From Maridesulfovibrio sp. (GTDB taxonomy: Bacteria > Desulfobacterota > Desulfovibrionia > Desulfovibrionales > Desulfovibrionaceae): a DNA stretch of 64,000 nucleotides. Below the pieces are notes generated by a model. The model was not told where the DNA came from. It saw nothing but the letters and a program-made list of their open reading frames with translations, and made no database searches. Both the position numbers and the translations under genes were made by a program. Positions 17,917-27,358 of the stretch are shown here, piece after piece. The stretch spans positions 1,516,501-1,580,500 of the forward strand of contig NZ_OY787459.1 in the NCBI RefSeq assembly GCF_963678865.1, written 5' to 3'. Each line of letters begins with the position of its first letter. Within the stretch, counting starts at the first letter, position 1.

Positions 17917-18367
17917 GTGCTTAAATGCATGGCAGACTGATTTCATGCTATTCAGAAAGTTTCTGAAGCATGAATGCCGATGGCGTACAATTATGGTGCA
18001 GCCGGGTTGTTACCCCAATCACAACAACCTGAAAGATGATTCTTCAAGCAAGGATAACGTTCCTCACGTATTAAGGGCTGCTGCTGTAGCCGCAGCCGCC
18101 TCCGAATCCCTGAAAATTCCCGGCATAGAGTATATTAATTTAATGGCATGAAATCCACGGGAATCTTTTATACTCTCCCCTGTTTTTAGGCAGCAATAGC
18201 CACAAAAATCATATACCTAGCTGGGTCACTTGGAACTCCCTTTCAATACGGAAACATGGAACTAAAACAACATAAGTTCACTAAATCAAAATGATGTGAT
18301 ATTTTACAAACATATTAGGATGTACGAATACTTAGGTGAATATCCCACATCTGCGAGGAATCCGTCC
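17917..18367. other. Gene-poor stretch with a doubtful open frame
   Basis: About 450 nt without a convincing gene. A plus-strand frame reaching 18151 ends with an Ala-rich helix (HVLRAAAVAAAASESLK) but overlaps the lipoprotein end and lacks a good ribosome site. It may be a gene remnant or chance. The last 200 nt should contain the promoter for the FIST-GGDEF gene; I could not pick one with confidence. Confidence 0.3.
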
Positions 18368-20161
18368 ATGAGGCATTTCTGTATTGATTTTAAAGGAAAT
18401 GAAGACCTTCTGAGGCTTCAGAAGAAAATAGCATCCCACCCTCCTGATCAAATATTGATCCAAGTTTTCTGTGGCACATCTGACCAAGAAAAAATTACAT
18501 TACTCCTTTCAAAACTTACGGAATTTTTCCCCGGCACAGCCATAATAGGAGCAAGCTCTGCAGGGGAAATAATCAATGCACAGGTAACAAAACACTCCAT
18601 TGTGATCAGCATTTCACTTTTTAATCACACAAAAGTAAAAACATCCTTAGTTGATCAAAACGATGATCTCAAAGCTGCGGGACTAACCATGGGAACCGCC
18701 CTTGAAAAAAGTTCTCCCAAAGCCGTCATTGCTTTCGGCTGTGGACTTAAAAATGGAAATTTCCTGAATGATCTCCCCTTCCTAAAAGCACTGAGCAAAA
18801 AACTTGGAAGAATACCACTGGCAGGAGGGCAGGCAGGCGGATATGATGAACAAAACAGCACTGTTTATGTATTCACTGAAAAAGGGTTTACTACAGAAGG
18901 TTTTGTTGCGGCATCTCTCTCCGGTCCCAAACTCTGTATTTATACAGCTTATGATCTGGGATGGGTTCCTATCGGGAAAAAGATGACTGTCACCCATTCT
19001 AAAAACTCCAGACTTTACAGCATAGACGACAAACCGGCGAACGAGATATATAGATATTATCTTGGAATTGAGTCCGATCCGTCTTCACTATACCTAGCCA
19101 ACAACTTCCCCCTCATGGTCACACGAGGAAATAAGGGGGACATCCGGACGACAAATCCCATCGCAGCTGTCAATCGGGACGGATCTTTTGAACTCATGCA
19201 AAAACTACACACAGGAGAACAGGTCCAGTTCAGTTTTTATGATGTTAGCCTCTTGGAAGAAAGTGCCCTGAAATTGAAACAATATATTAAGGCATCTGAC
19301 CCTGGAGTTACATTTGTATATACCTGCATATCTAGAAAAGAACTTTTCGGAGATGATATCAACATTGATATGGATGCCTTGAAAAGCTGTAATCATTCTG
19401 CAGGTTTTTTCACCTTTGGTGAATACTATACTACGCAGGATCAGGAGCCTAATTTTTTTCAACAGACAATGACGATTCTAGCCCTTTCAGAATCAGACAG
19501 CTGTAATACGAATATTCGTCATAAGGAACTGGATAATTCCAGCAGATCAGAAAAGGACTTGAAAAGGTTTCAGTTACAGAAAGTGTTAAGCCATCTTGTT
19601 GCAAGCACAACCAGAGAGCTTAAAGCAGCTAATCAAGTGCTGGCGGAACAGGCCAACAAGGACGGCCTTACTGGTCTTTTCAACAGACGCCTGTTTGACA
19701 CAACTATGCTTGCAAAAATCAAAGAGCACAGTCGTGCCGGGGCTGACATTTCCCTAATCCTTATAGACATTGATTACTTCAAACAATTCAATGACATCTA
19801 CGGTCATGTTGCAGGAGATGATTGTCTACGAGCCGTGGGGCATGCCATTCAGGAGGCACTCAACCGCCCTTCAGATATGGCATTTAGATATGGTGGAGAG
19901 GAATTCGGATGCATCCTGTCATTCACGGGTCAAGAAGGGGCTCTAACTGTTGCGCAAAACATTCGCGCCAACGTTGATGAACTTGCCATCCCGCATGAAG
20001 GATCAGATGTAAACGATTTTTTAACCATCAGTATCGGAGTACTTACTGTTAATGCCAGCCGTAACATAAAACCACAGGAAGTGGTAACTGCCTGTGACGA
20101 ATTGTTGTACAAGGCAAAAAACGGAGGACGGAATATTACAGTTGGAATGAGAATTAACTGA
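18368..20161 (+). CDS. FIST-domain sensor diguanylate cyclase (FIST_N, FIST_C, GGDEF)
   Basis: The 597-residue protein begins with a FIST_N domain (about 1-200; TAIIGASSAGEI, AGGQAGGYDE) and a FIST_C domain (about 210-370), a soluble sensor pair thought to bind small ligands such as amino acids. A short helical linker leads to a GGDEF domain with DGLTGLFNRR, IDIDYFKQFND and an intact GGEEF active site near residue 509. It should make cyclic di-GMP. The ATG at 18368 follows GAGGA; upstream in-frame GTG and ATG codons have no ribosome site. It is convergent with a second FIST sensor. No membrane segment is seen. Confidence 0.9.
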   Translation: MRHFCIDFKGNEDLLRLQKKIASHPPDQILIQVFCGTSDQEKITLLLSKLTEFFPGTAIIGASSAGEIINAQVTKHSIVISISLFNHTKVKTSLVDQNDDLKAAGLTMGTALEKSSPKAVIAFGCGLKNGNFLNDLPFLKALSKKLGRIPLAGGQAGGYDEQNSTVYVFTEKGFTTEGFVAASLSGPKLCIYTAYDLGWVPIGKKMTVTHSKNSRLYSIDDKPANEIYRYYLGIESDPSSLYLANNFPLMVTRGNKGDIRTTNPIAAVNRDGSFELMQKLHTGEQVQFSFYDVSLLEESALKLKQYIKASDPGVTFVYTCISRKELFGDDINIDMDALKSCNHSAGFFTFGEYYTTQDQEPNFFQQTMTILALSESDSCNTNIRHKELDNSSRSEKDLKRFQLQKVLSHLVASTTRELKAANQVLAEQANKDGLTGLFNRRLFDTTMLAKIKEHSRAGADISLILIDIDYFKQFNDIYGHVAGDDCLRAVGHAIQEALNRPSDMAFRYGGEEFGCILSFTGQEGALTVAQNIRANVDELAIPHEGSDVNDFLTISIGVLTVNASRNIKPQEVVTACDELLYKAKNGGRNITVGMRIN

Positions 20162-20349
20162 GAATAAGCATGCACCGGCAACTGCACTACTAGAGGTAAC
20201 ACCACCTTCGAAAAGAAAAACTCTTCCGCCGATAAATCCGCCGTCAGGGTCATGATCAGGGGAACAGATACGCCAAAGCACGAATTTGCAATTACAAATC
20301 CGTACTTAGACGTTAGAAAGGTATGGAAAGCTGGATTGTGCTTTACAGC

Positions 20350-22782
20350 TTAGGTCTGCTCGTAGAACTTGGCCACAACCAACGTCATATCGTCATCAAC
20401 GCGCACACCGTGCGAAAACTGCTGAACGGCTTCAAAAACCCTGTCCCTGATGGTATGGGCATCCTCGGTAGCGTTACGGCGAATTACTTCCAGACAGCGT
20501 TCTTTCCCGAACATCTCATCGTTAAGGTTACGGGATTCCCAGATACCGTCCGTACCGATTATGATAATTGCATTCTTAGGTCTCACCCCAAGTCTGTAGG
20601 CTTTGTAGCGGGTATCTTCCAGTACACCAAGAGGCAATCCATGTCCTTCAAGAGTCTGAAATGTATCCTCGTCAGGATCATAAACCCAAGCAGGATCATG
20701 TCCTGCCCGCACCCAGACGAGTTCCCCAGAACGGGAATCCGCCAGAAGATGAAAAAGGGTTACAAACCTTGCTGTCTGCCAGACATCCTGCGCTAATTGG
20801 GCATTCAGGCTGGAGACCATCTCGCCGAGGTTATCCTTATCAGTGGGATGACTGCGCAGATAGGTACGCACAGAGCTGACCAGAAGCGATGCGTCCACTC
20901 CGTGTCCCGACACATCTGCGACCACGAGAGAACAGCAACCTTCGGTGGAGCAGATGTAATCAAAATAGTCTCCCCCCACTTCATCACAAGGATCGGAACG
21001 TCCGGCCAACTCCAGTCCCGGGATGTCAGGAGCTTCAGATGGAAGAAGGCTTTGCTGAAATTGACCGGCAAGCAATAACGCCCTCTTCTGTTCCGTAAGG
21101 TCTGCGGTAAAAGAGAAATATCCCATCAACTCCCCGGAATCGCTTGTAAGGGCATTCGAGTTGATAAGCACAGGAACATGCTGCCCTTTTTTATGAATAA
21201 TGGCAGTTTCACGCGTTTGGCCTTTCAAATCCTGAAACTGACCGGGATCGATCCCCATAATCCCGTCCAAAGTATATGCTTCCGGGGAAGTTCCGAGAAC
21301 TTCATTCCTTGTGAAACCGGTAAGCTTCAACCATGCATCATTGACATACTCAATCCGGCATTCCTTATCCATAAGCAGAAATCCCTCGGTGCAGGTCTCA
21401 ACAACCCGTCGATATTTCTCCTCACTTTTTCTCAACCCGGCCTGAAGATTCAACATCAGAGTCAGTCCGGCAGTACGGTGATTCTCCATATTTTTGAGAT
21501 TGAACTCTGCTCGGGTAAGCTTGCGGGCTAAAAATTCATTTTCATTTTGCAACCCTTCAATTGTAGGTTTACGATCGTTTAAACATTTCTTGCAGCATGA
21601 CTCCGGCCTGGAGATGGCCTCAGCATTCTCTTCACCAAGTAAAACAGCGATCAAAGTATGGTTATGCAACAAGGGAAGACCATCACGCACAACAGGCCCA
21701 ATCTCTCCAGAGCTGTAAAAACCAACCAGAGGAAAATTGCACGGTAACACCTGCTTAATGGTTGCTATTTCCTTATGGGCTCCGGTACCCAGCATCCAGC
21801 GGCGTGCTCCGCATGAAAAGGCTAATGCAATTGAAGACGTGTCAATTACTTCACGCGGAATTTCACGAAATTTGCTGTAGACCCCTTCCAACAGAAATTG
21901 AGGTTTGGATTTGGTCAGTCTCAAAGTGGATTCAACGGGTATGTCATCACTGAGAGTAATAGCCCCAGTACTTTCGTTGATACCTAAAACACCGCGTATT
22001 GAAAAATTTTTATGTCCCTTTTTCCTGACACTCAAAGGAAATTCCGGCAAAGGAGGGGCTTCCGGCCCCAGATGTTCCCGATAAAATTCGACGGCAGGAC
22101 GTGAATCAATTGCATAAATCTCATGGCCGTTGGAAGCAGTCACAGTTCCGGATTTTCCTATTTCCTTCCAGTTACGGCAGGCCACGCTATGCACAGAGAG
22201 AGGACCGCCGATCAGCATGAAAACAACTCCTTTCCTGATAGATCCGGATTCATGAAATAAAACCGGCGGCTGCGGACTGCCGGGACCACTGGCAGCAATT
22301 CCTCCGGCCAGGACGCAATTTTCCTCCTCGGACATTTCCGAAAAAACTCGTAACACATGTCCGACGTTACTGACCCCAGACTCGGGGAAAACCAAACATA
22401 ACTTCGGTTTTTCACCAAGATCTGCCACCGCCTTTTGCCATGCGTCCAGAACAGCTGTCCTCGGGTCATCATTCAAATTGGTTGCTAGCCCGGAAGCAAA
22501 GCAAATTGAATCGGCAACAAAAGCCGTAAGAATAATTGAATCGTCGCTGAGTCCGAAACCGGAACTGAATTCCCCAAGAGTCGTCCCGCCGGCCAGCGGA
22601 ATATCCGGAAAAGATGCGGTTATGTTTTCCAGCATAAGTGAATGGTCAAACTCACTACTGGCAAATATCATCATTGCAGCAGGAACATCTCCGTCCAGAT
22701 TGTCTTTCAATTGCCTGACTGCCTGTCTGACAACTGAAGCCGTATCAATACCCTCTGCATAGCCGATGGCGCTTCGAAACAT
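20350..22782 (-). CDS. FIST-PAS-SpoIIE phosphatase sensor protein
   Basis: An 810-residue soluble multidomain protein. FIST_N (about 1-200; LAGGTTLGEFSSGFGLSDDS) and FIST_C (about 220-380) are followed by a cysteine pair CCKKC, a coiled coil (about 410-450), a PAS domain (about 455-575) and a PP2C-type SpoIIE phosphatase domain with DEVGGDYFDY, VADVSGHGVDASLL and GTDGIWESRN. Such phosphatases usually act on anti-sigma-factor antagonists or similar switch proteins; no partner gene is adjacent. GGAG precedes the ATG. Confidence 0.9.
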   Translation of the reverse strand: MFRSAIGYAEGIDTASVVRQAVRQLKDNLDGDVPAAMMIFASSEFDHSLMLENITASFPDIPLAGGTTLGEFSSGFGLSDDSIILTAFVADSICFASGLATNLNDDPRTAVLDAWQKAVADLGEKPKLCLVFPESGVSNVGHVLRVFSEMSEEENCVLAGGIAASGPGSPQPPVLFHESGSIRKGVVFMLIGGPLSVHSVACRNWKEIGKSGTVTASNGHEIYAIDSRPAVEFYREHLGPEAPPLPEFPLSVRKKGHKNFSIRGVLGINESTGAITLSDDIPVESTLRLTKSKPQFLLEGVYSKFREIPREVIDTSSIALAFSCGARRWMLGTGAHKEIATIKQVLPCNFPLVGFYSSGEIGPVVRDGLPLLHNHTLIAVLLGEENAEAISRPESCCKKCLNDRKPTIEGLQNENEFLARKLTRAEFNLKNMENHRTAGLTLMLNLQAGLRKSEEKYRRVVETCTEGFLLMDKECRIEYVNDAWLKLTGFTRNEVLGTSPEAYTLDGIMGIDPGQFQDLKGQTRETAIIHKKGQHVPVLINSNALTSDSGELMGYFSFTADLTEQKRALLLAGQFQQSLLPSEAPDIPGLELAGRSDPCDEVGGDYFDYICSTEGCCSLVVADVSGHGVDASLLVSSVRTYLRSHPTDKDNLGEMVSSLNAQLAQDVWQTARFVTLFHLLADSRSGELVWVRAGHDPAWVYDPDEDTFQTLEGHGLPLGVLEDTRYKAYRLGVRPKNAIIIIGTDGIWESRNLNDEMFGKERCLEVIRRNATEDAHTIRDRVFEAVQQFSHGVRVDDDMTLVVAKFYEQT

Positions 22783-22800
22783 ATAACTACTCCTTTATTG

Positions 22801-22826
22801 AAAAACGGGAACGCATTTACTCCCGT
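22801..22826 (-). terminator. Terminator-like hairpin in the leader of the FIST-SpoIIE gene
   Basis: On the minus strand ACGGGA and TCCCGT enclose a 10-nt loop and are followed by five T residues, ending about 18 nt before the start codon. With only 6 bp it may be an attenuator or a folding element that affects the nearby ribosome site. Confidence 0.35.
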
Positions 22827-23245
22827 ATCAACCATGCCTCAAAAATACCACAACAATTGACCTTGAAGAATCATCGCAAAATATGAAAATTGACAACGTA
22901 CAAATCAATAAAGCCCGTCCTGCTTTTGCAAAATGGAATGACAATAAATGTTAATTTTAACTTTCATTATGTCTTGCTGACAGCTTTTACGCGCATGATA
23001 GATTTGCTGGACAGTCTAGAAGGTATCCCGATTCTCGCCCCCTTGAGCCAATTATATACAGAGTACTTGACGGGCGCATACCCCGCTTGAGATTGCCAGA
23101 CCTGCCCGAAAGGCGGGGCTACCAATAGACGCGCATTGGCCCCACAGAAACATAGATGTGAATGACTTTTTTGAAAGCGAGTCTGTTTGTGAGCACGAAA
23201 AAGAATAGCAAAACATAAGACACTGACCATATTGCATTAATCAAA
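22827..23245. other. Gene-free stretch with a GC-rich fold
   Basis: Several open frames here (for example 22890-23090 plus and 22967-23230 minus) lack ribosome sites and family patterns, so I do not call them genes. A GC-rich part around 23070-23145 can fold: CCCCGC pairs with GCGGGG about 30 nt later, flanked by GCGC on both sides. On the plus strand it is preceded by GTACTTGACG, close to the -35 region used by rimP. This might be a small RNA gene. Confidence 0.3.
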
Positions 23246-23276
23246 AAAAACCCCGGAGCCGATCCCCGGGGTTTTT
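23246..23276 (-). terminator. Terminator downstream of dsrC
   Basis: CCCCGG and CCGGGG around a 9-nt loop are followed on the minus strand by eight T residues. The plus strand has five T residues, so it could act both ways. It lies 70 nt after the dsrC stop. Confidence 0.85.
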
Positions 23277-23346
23277 CTGACTTTGGACTCGCTGTGAAAC
23301 AGTCACCGCGACTGCTTCACAATTCACAAACTGATTAACTTATAAA

Positions 23347-23664
23347 CTATACGCAGCCGGTAGGTTTGGGCAGACCAGCCATTTTACAAGCTCCCTTACC
23401 AGGTCCGGAGGGGAACAGCTCATAAATGTGCTTGAGTTTGAATCCGGTAACCTTGGAAAGGATGCGGACCATAGGTGCGATACCGTTCTTCTTGTAGTAA
23501 TCCTGCAAGAAGTCGATAACCTTCTGGTGCTCTTCGTTCAGATCTTTGATGCCTTCGCTTTCTTTACAGAAATCAACCCACTCGGGGCACCAGTCTTCGA
23601 ACTTGAGCAGGAAACCATCTTCGTCTACGTCAAAGCTTTTTCCCTGAAATTCAACGATTGCCAT
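23347..23664 (-). CDS. dsrC: Sulfur carrier DsrC (dissimilatory sulfite reductase partner)
   Basis: DsrC accepts sulfur from DsrAB during sulfite reduction and passes electrons from the membrane complex DsrMKJOP as a trisulfide. The 105-residue protein matches the family length. It has EFQGKSFDVDEDGFL at the start and the flexible C-terminal arm with both conserved cysteines: one in GACKMAG and the penultimate one in PTGCV, about 10 residues apart. AGGAGG precedes the ATG. As usual, dsrC stands alone, away from dsrAB. This gene is the clearest marker of a sulfate- or sulfite-reducing metabolism in the window. Confidence 0.97.
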   Translation of the reverse strand: MAIVEFQGKSFDVDEDGFLLKFEDWCPEWVDFCKESEGIKDLNEEHQKVIDFLQDYYKKNGIAPMVRILSKVTGFKLKHIYELFPSGPGKGACKMAGLPKPTGCV

Positions 23665-23692
23665 GTAAAACCTCCTAAGAAATTAATCGTAA

Positions 23693-23811
23693 AAGCGCGC
23701 CTGGCGCTTTAACAACGGATATAGTGAATTTCCCGAAATCCAATTTCGGAGAAAATTTCTCACTCACCCAAAGTGCCAAATAAAACCTTGGCAAAAAAAA
23801 TTCAAGTGAAA
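23693..23811 (-). promoter_or_regulatory. dsrC promoter region with palindrome and leader hairpins
   Basis: On the minus strand TTGAAT, a 17-nt spacer and TATTTG make a plausible promoter near 23780-23808. The inverted repeat TGCCAA-N8-TTGGCA (23774-23793) overlaps its -10 end and could be an operator. The leader then has two stems: CCGAAAT-TGG-ATTTCGG (23733-23749) and AAAGCGC-CAGGC-GCGCTTT (about 23693-23711). These may stabilise a highly expressed mRNA. All functional roles are inferred. Confidence 0.45.
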
Positions 23812-23812
23812 T

Positions 23813-24071
23813 GTTGTGCGAGTTTGCATATTTCACACAAAAATGTCTAAACACGAAGCATCCTGATAACGCAATCATTAAGCAACGTATACATAATTAG
23901 TTCCTTCTTTAGAAAAAAGCGGAAAATCTTTACATTTATTTCTCTCATTTAAGACACAAAGCACGGAATTTTTGTCCTCCATTAAAAAAATAAACACCTA
24001 TAATTAAAGTACATTTGTTTGCCGGAACAATTCGTGCTTGAATGTTTTTCATAAAATCAGGAGGAACTAAA
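23813..24071. other. Intergenic region upstream of the small gene at 24072
   Basis: AT-rich sequence between the divergent dsrC and the 94-residue protein gene. I see no further gene and no promoter that I would commit to. Confidence 0.4.
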
Positions 24072-24356
24072 ATGGAAATCAGTTTTGTTAACGAATCAGT
24101 AAAAACACCCGTCAGAAATAAAAATATCGGATCACCTTCTGCGGCAAATGTCACCCGCGAGCAGAAACTCGACTCGGTTTCCGGCAACATCAAAGCCGGG
24201 CTTAGGTCTGCTGACGCAAATCCCGACGAACTTCTTGAACAAACCATGGAAGCCAGTGCCAACCAGGGAGCCATTGACGGAGCCCATGATTTCAACATGG
24301 CAAGAATAATGGAACTTCTTTCCGATCCTCTGCTGCAGGAAGATGTACCTGAATAA
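24072..24356 (+). CDS. Small soluble protein, unknown function
   Basis: A 94-residue, acidic protein that I do not recognise. The N-terminal 30 residues look flexible (basic, Ser/Asn rich). The rest is helical with NPDELLEQTMEASANQGAID and an end rich in acidic residues (LLSDPLLQEDVPE). No Cys, signal peptide or membrane segment. AGGAGG precedes the ATG at 24072, which I prefer over an upstream in-frame ATG at 24042. A terminator follows, so it is monocistronic. Confidence 0.72.
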   Translation: MEISFVNESVKTPVRNKNIGSPSAANVTREQKLDSVSGNIKAGLRSADANPDELLEQTMEASANQGAIDGAHDFNMARIMELLSDPLLQEDVPE

Positions 24357-24415
24357 AAACCGAAATAATCAAAACGATTTTCATTGAACATAGCTTTTCA
24401 CTTTTATTAAAAGAG

Positions 24416-24453
24416 AAAGGGCTGGAGACGTTGTTTCCTGCCCTTTGCCTTTT
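24416..24453 (+). terminator. Probable terminator after the small gene
   Basis: AAAGGGC and GCCCTTT pair around an 17-nt internal part that can pair further (TGGA with TTCC), followed by GCCTTTT. Confidence 0.5.
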
Positions 24454-24512
24454 AAAGCGCAAAGTGGTAACAAAAGGGAGTTTCAGCCTACAACCGGTTA
24501 CGGCAATTTTCT

Positions 24513-25172
24513 ATGAATAAAATCAATTTGATAAAAACCCCGGACAAACCTACCCCCGGCTACCCACCCATGGAGTCATCCCTGATTCCGCCCCCGCCGG
24601 TGGAAATAGATCCTTCCTGGAGAGTTCCCTCCGCCCGGCAATGCTTCGCGTGGTGGGATGATTACAGGATGCTGGATAACATCAAGTCCCACAGCATGCT
24701 TGTTGCCAAGGTGGCAGTTCAGACCGCGACTCTTGCAATTGAATCAGGAGTAAATGTTGACATTCCAACAATTCAGGCTTCTGCCCTGCTGCACGACATA
24801 GCCAAAAGCTACTGTATATATCACAGCGGCAACCACAGTCAGATCGGGGCCGCATGGGCCATGCGTCTTACCGGAAACCCGGTGATTGCCATGGGCGTAC
24901 TGCACCACGTGTTCTGGCCTTTCGAACCGGAGGCTGACAAATATTTCCTTCCGCTGGTCATAAGCTACGCAGACAAACGCGTAATGCATGACACCTTCAC
25001 TACACTCGAAAAAAGATTCAATGACTTGAAGGTCCGCTACGGCAAGACCGAAAAGATTAAACAAAGAATTCATAAAACTTACGAGCAGGCCCTTGGACTG
25101 GAGGACCGTCTCGGCAAACTTATCGGAGTTGATCTGAATGCATGTTCTCTTGATTGCGGGCGGCTGGTCTGA
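24513..25172 (+). CDS. HD-domain hydrolase
   Basis: A 219-residue metal-dependent phosphohydrolase of the HD superfamily. The metal ligands are visible as SHSMLVAKVA (first His), LLHDIAKS (HD pair) and a later HHVFWP. The substrate is unknown; HD domains cleave nucleotides, cyclic dinucleotides or other phosphoesters. The N-terminal 40 residues are Pro rich. It overlaps ddl by 35 nt and begins the envelope-precursor run, so co-expression with ddl, waaA and kdsB is likely. The ribosome site is weak. Confidence 0.85.
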   Translation: MNKINLIKTPDKPTPGYPPMESSLIPPPPVEIDPSWRVPSARQCFAWWDDYRMLDNIKSHSMLVAKVAVQTATLAIESGVNVDIPTIQASALLHDIAKSYCIYHSGNHSQIGAAWAMRLTGNPVIAMGVLHHVFWPFEPEADKYFLPLVISYADKRVMHDTFTTLEKRFNDLKVRYGKTEKIKQRIHKTYEQALGLEDRLGKLIGVDLNACSLDCGRLV

Positions 25173-26046
25173 TGAAAGGGATGTTTCCCTTAGCGGAGCA
25201 AAAGGCATTGAACAAGCCCTTCTCGAACTCGGGCACGATGTTGAATTTGTTGACCCGGCGAAAGACTTCAAGAACATACTGCTTTTGGCTGAACATGCGG
25301 ACTTTGCCTTTATTAATCTGCACGGTTCCCCGGGAGAGGACGGCCTTATTCAGGCCATGCTCAATCAGGTAAACTGCCCCTATCAGGGAGCAATGCCGGA
25401 AAGTTCCTTCCTGACCTTGAACAAGGCTGCCGCCAAAACCGTGTTTGATCACCACTCCATCCGCACTCCAAACTGGGAACTGGTATGTGCTGCTGACGGC
25501 TGCAAAGGACTGGACGAGCTGAAGCCTCCGGTTTTCATCAAGCCGAACAACGGCGGATCAAGTCTCGGTATGACTTTTGCCCGCACACAGGAAGAAATTG
25601 AAAAAGGGATTGAGACTGTTTTCAACCTTGGCGACAGCGCTCTTGTTGAGGAATACACCAAAGGTATTGAGGTTACCTGCGGAATTCTTGACGGGGAACC
25701 GCTGCCCCTGATCCTGATCAATCCTCCGAAAAATGCCGATTTTTTTGATTACCACAGTAAATACGCCCTAGACGGGGCGGAAGAAATATGCCCGGCCCCA
25801 ATCGCCCCGGAACTGACGGCAGAAATCCAGCAGATCACAGCCAAGGTTCACAAGCTGCTGGGCCTCAGCGATTACAGCAGGGCGGACTTTATAATTTCTG
25901 AAGGAGAACCCTACCTGCTGGAGGTAAATACACTTCCCGGCATGACTCCCACAAGCCTTGTCCCTCAGGCCGCTCAGGAAGCAGGTTATTCATTCAACGA
26001 GCTGATCGCAAAGCTCATTGAACTGGGACAAAAAAAGCGGAAGTAA
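25138..26046 (+). CDS. ddl: D-alanine--D-alanine ligase
   Basis: Ddl makes the D-Ala-D-Ala dipeptide used in peptidoglycan stems. The 302-residue ATP-grasp protein has the N-terminal GGWSDERDVSLSGA, the substrate loop NLHGSPGEDG, FIKPNNGGSSLGM, VEEYTKGIEVTCG and the metal-binding end LEVNTLPGMTPTSLVPQ. Start ATG at 25138 follows CGGAG and lies inside the HD gene, which suggests translational coupling. Confidence 0.96.
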   Translation: MHVLLIAGGWSDERDVSLSGAKGIEQALLELGHDVEFVDPAKDFKNILLLAEHADFAFINLHGSPGEDGLIQAMLNQVNCPYQGAMPESSFLTLNKAAAKTVFDHHSIRTPNWELVCAADGCKGLDELKPPVFIKPNNGGSSLGMTFARTQEEIEKGIETVFNLGDSALVEEYTKGIEVTCGILDGEPLPLILINPPKNADFFDYHSKYALDGAEEICPAPIAPELTAEIQQITAKVHKLLGLSDYSRADFIISEGEPYLLEVNTLPGMTPTSLVPQAAQEAGYSFNELIAKLIELGQKKRK

Positions 26047-26078
26047 CTTTTTTCAAACGGAAACGTCAGGATCTACAC

Positions 26079-27353
26079 ATGTCAGTATCGCTAAAACTCA
26101 AAGCTGCATCATTTCTTTATGGCCTCGGCTGGAAAGCCGCCATCCCCTTCCTCAAGAAGAACGACAGGCTGAAAGAAGGGTTCGACCGCAGAACCCTTAA
26201 ACACAGCCTGCCGCCACGTGCGGATGTCTGGATTCAGGCAGCTTCAGCAGGCGAAGCCAAGATTGCCACCCGGATCATGGAAAATATCACCATGAGCAGC
26301 CCTACGAAATTCCTGCTGACCACTAACACTGAGCAGGGACTTTCCGAACTTGAGAGGACCGCGTACCGGCTGAATCCCAACCCGCGCAATGTTTCCGCAG
26401 CCGCAACTTATTTTCCCTTTGACAGCCCGGACATCGCACGCAGGGCCCTTGAAGCAGTTTGCCCGAAACTGGTGGTGCTCATTGAGACTGAAATATGGCC
26501 CGGTTTTCTTTCTGCGTGTAAAGATCTCGGCGTAAAAGTCATCATCATTAACGGCCGCATGACGACCAAAAGCCTTGCCGGATACATGGCCCTGCCGGAC
26601 TTTTTCCACTCCGTGGCTCCTGAAGAAATCCTCGCCATTTCCGAAGATGATGCCACCCGCTTCAAAACACTTTTTGAAATTGAAAAAGTATCGACTATGC
26701 CCAATGTCAAATTCGACAGCACCGGAACAGCCGCGGCAGTACCTTACACTGCCAACCCGCTTTCATCCATATTCCGGCCCAAAACCCCGTTCATCATCCT
26801 CGGCTCAATACGCAAGGAAGAAGAATCACAGGTTCTCAAGCTGGCTGACGCCCTGAAAAAGGAACGTCCCAAAACTGTGATCGGTCTTTTCCCAAGGCAC
26901 ATGCACCGCCTTGAGGCATGGAAAAAAATGCTTGAAGACGCAGGCCTGCCATGGATATTACGCTCAGAAATCGATACAACCGTACCTTTCGGCCATGTGG
27001 TACTTTGGGATGTATTCGGTGAAATGCAATCCGCATTCTCACTTGCCCGTGCGGCTTTTATCGGCGGATCGCTGGCCCCGGTAGGCGGGCAGAACTTCCT
27101 TGAACCGCTTTCTTACGGCATCACCCCGGTGATAGGTCCCTACTGGTCGAATTTCACATGGGTGGGCGAAGAAATTTTCGAGAAAAAACTGGCCCGTCAG
27201 GAACAGGATTGGGAAAATGTACTGCAAGCCCTTCTCGACATCAGTAAACGGGCCTTCAAACCTGAAAAGGTGAAGAAGGATTTTGAAAAATACCTCGCAG
27301 ATATGCGCGGAGGAACCGAAGCAGCTTGCGCGGCTATTAAAAGGAATATTTAA
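26079..27353 (+). CDS. waaA: 3-deoxy-D-manno-octulosonic acid (Kdo) transferase
   Basis: WaaA attaches Kdo from CMP-Kdo to lipid IVA at the inner membrane. The 424-residue GT-B protein has IQAASAGEA with the catalytic Glu, the motif [22 protein letters not shown] and the C-terminal nucleotide-binding [17 protein letters not shown]. It lies directly before kdsB, which makes its donor substrate. Confidence 0.96.
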   Translation: MSVSLKLKAASFLYGLGWKAAIPFLKKNDRLKEGFDRRTLKHSLPPRADVWIQAASAGEAKIATRIMENITMSSPTKFLLTTNTEQGLSELERTAYRLNPNPRNVSAAATYFPFDSPDIARRALEAVCPKLVVLIETEIWPGFLSACKDLGVKVIIINGRMTTKSLAGYMALPDFFHSVAPEEILAISEDDATRFKTLFEIEKVSTMPNVKFDSTGTAAAVPYTANPLSSIFRPKTPFIILGSIRKEEESQVLKLADALKKERPKTVIGLFPRHMHRLEAWKKMLEDAGLPWILRSEIDTTVPFGHVVLWDVFGEMQSAFSLARAAFIGGSLAPVGGQNFLEPLSYGITPVIGPYWSNFTWVGEEIFEKKLARQEQDWENVLQALLDISKRAFKPEKVKKDFEKYLADMRGGTEAACAAIKRNI

Positions 27354-27358
27354 TTTTA

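Noticed and set aside
17897..18151. 84-codon frame overlapping the lipoprotein end
   Set aside because: Starts at TTG with no convincing ribosome site and no recognised family; noted only as a possible remnant.
22967..23230. 87-codon minus frame in the gene-free stretch before dsrC
   Set aside because: No ribosome site, odd composition, and it crosses the GC-rich fold; more likely chance.
23823..23840. Rex-box-like sequence upstream of dsrC
   Set aside because: TTGTGT...TGCAAA matches the TTGTGA-N6-TCACAA pattern only partly, so I do not claim Rex control.
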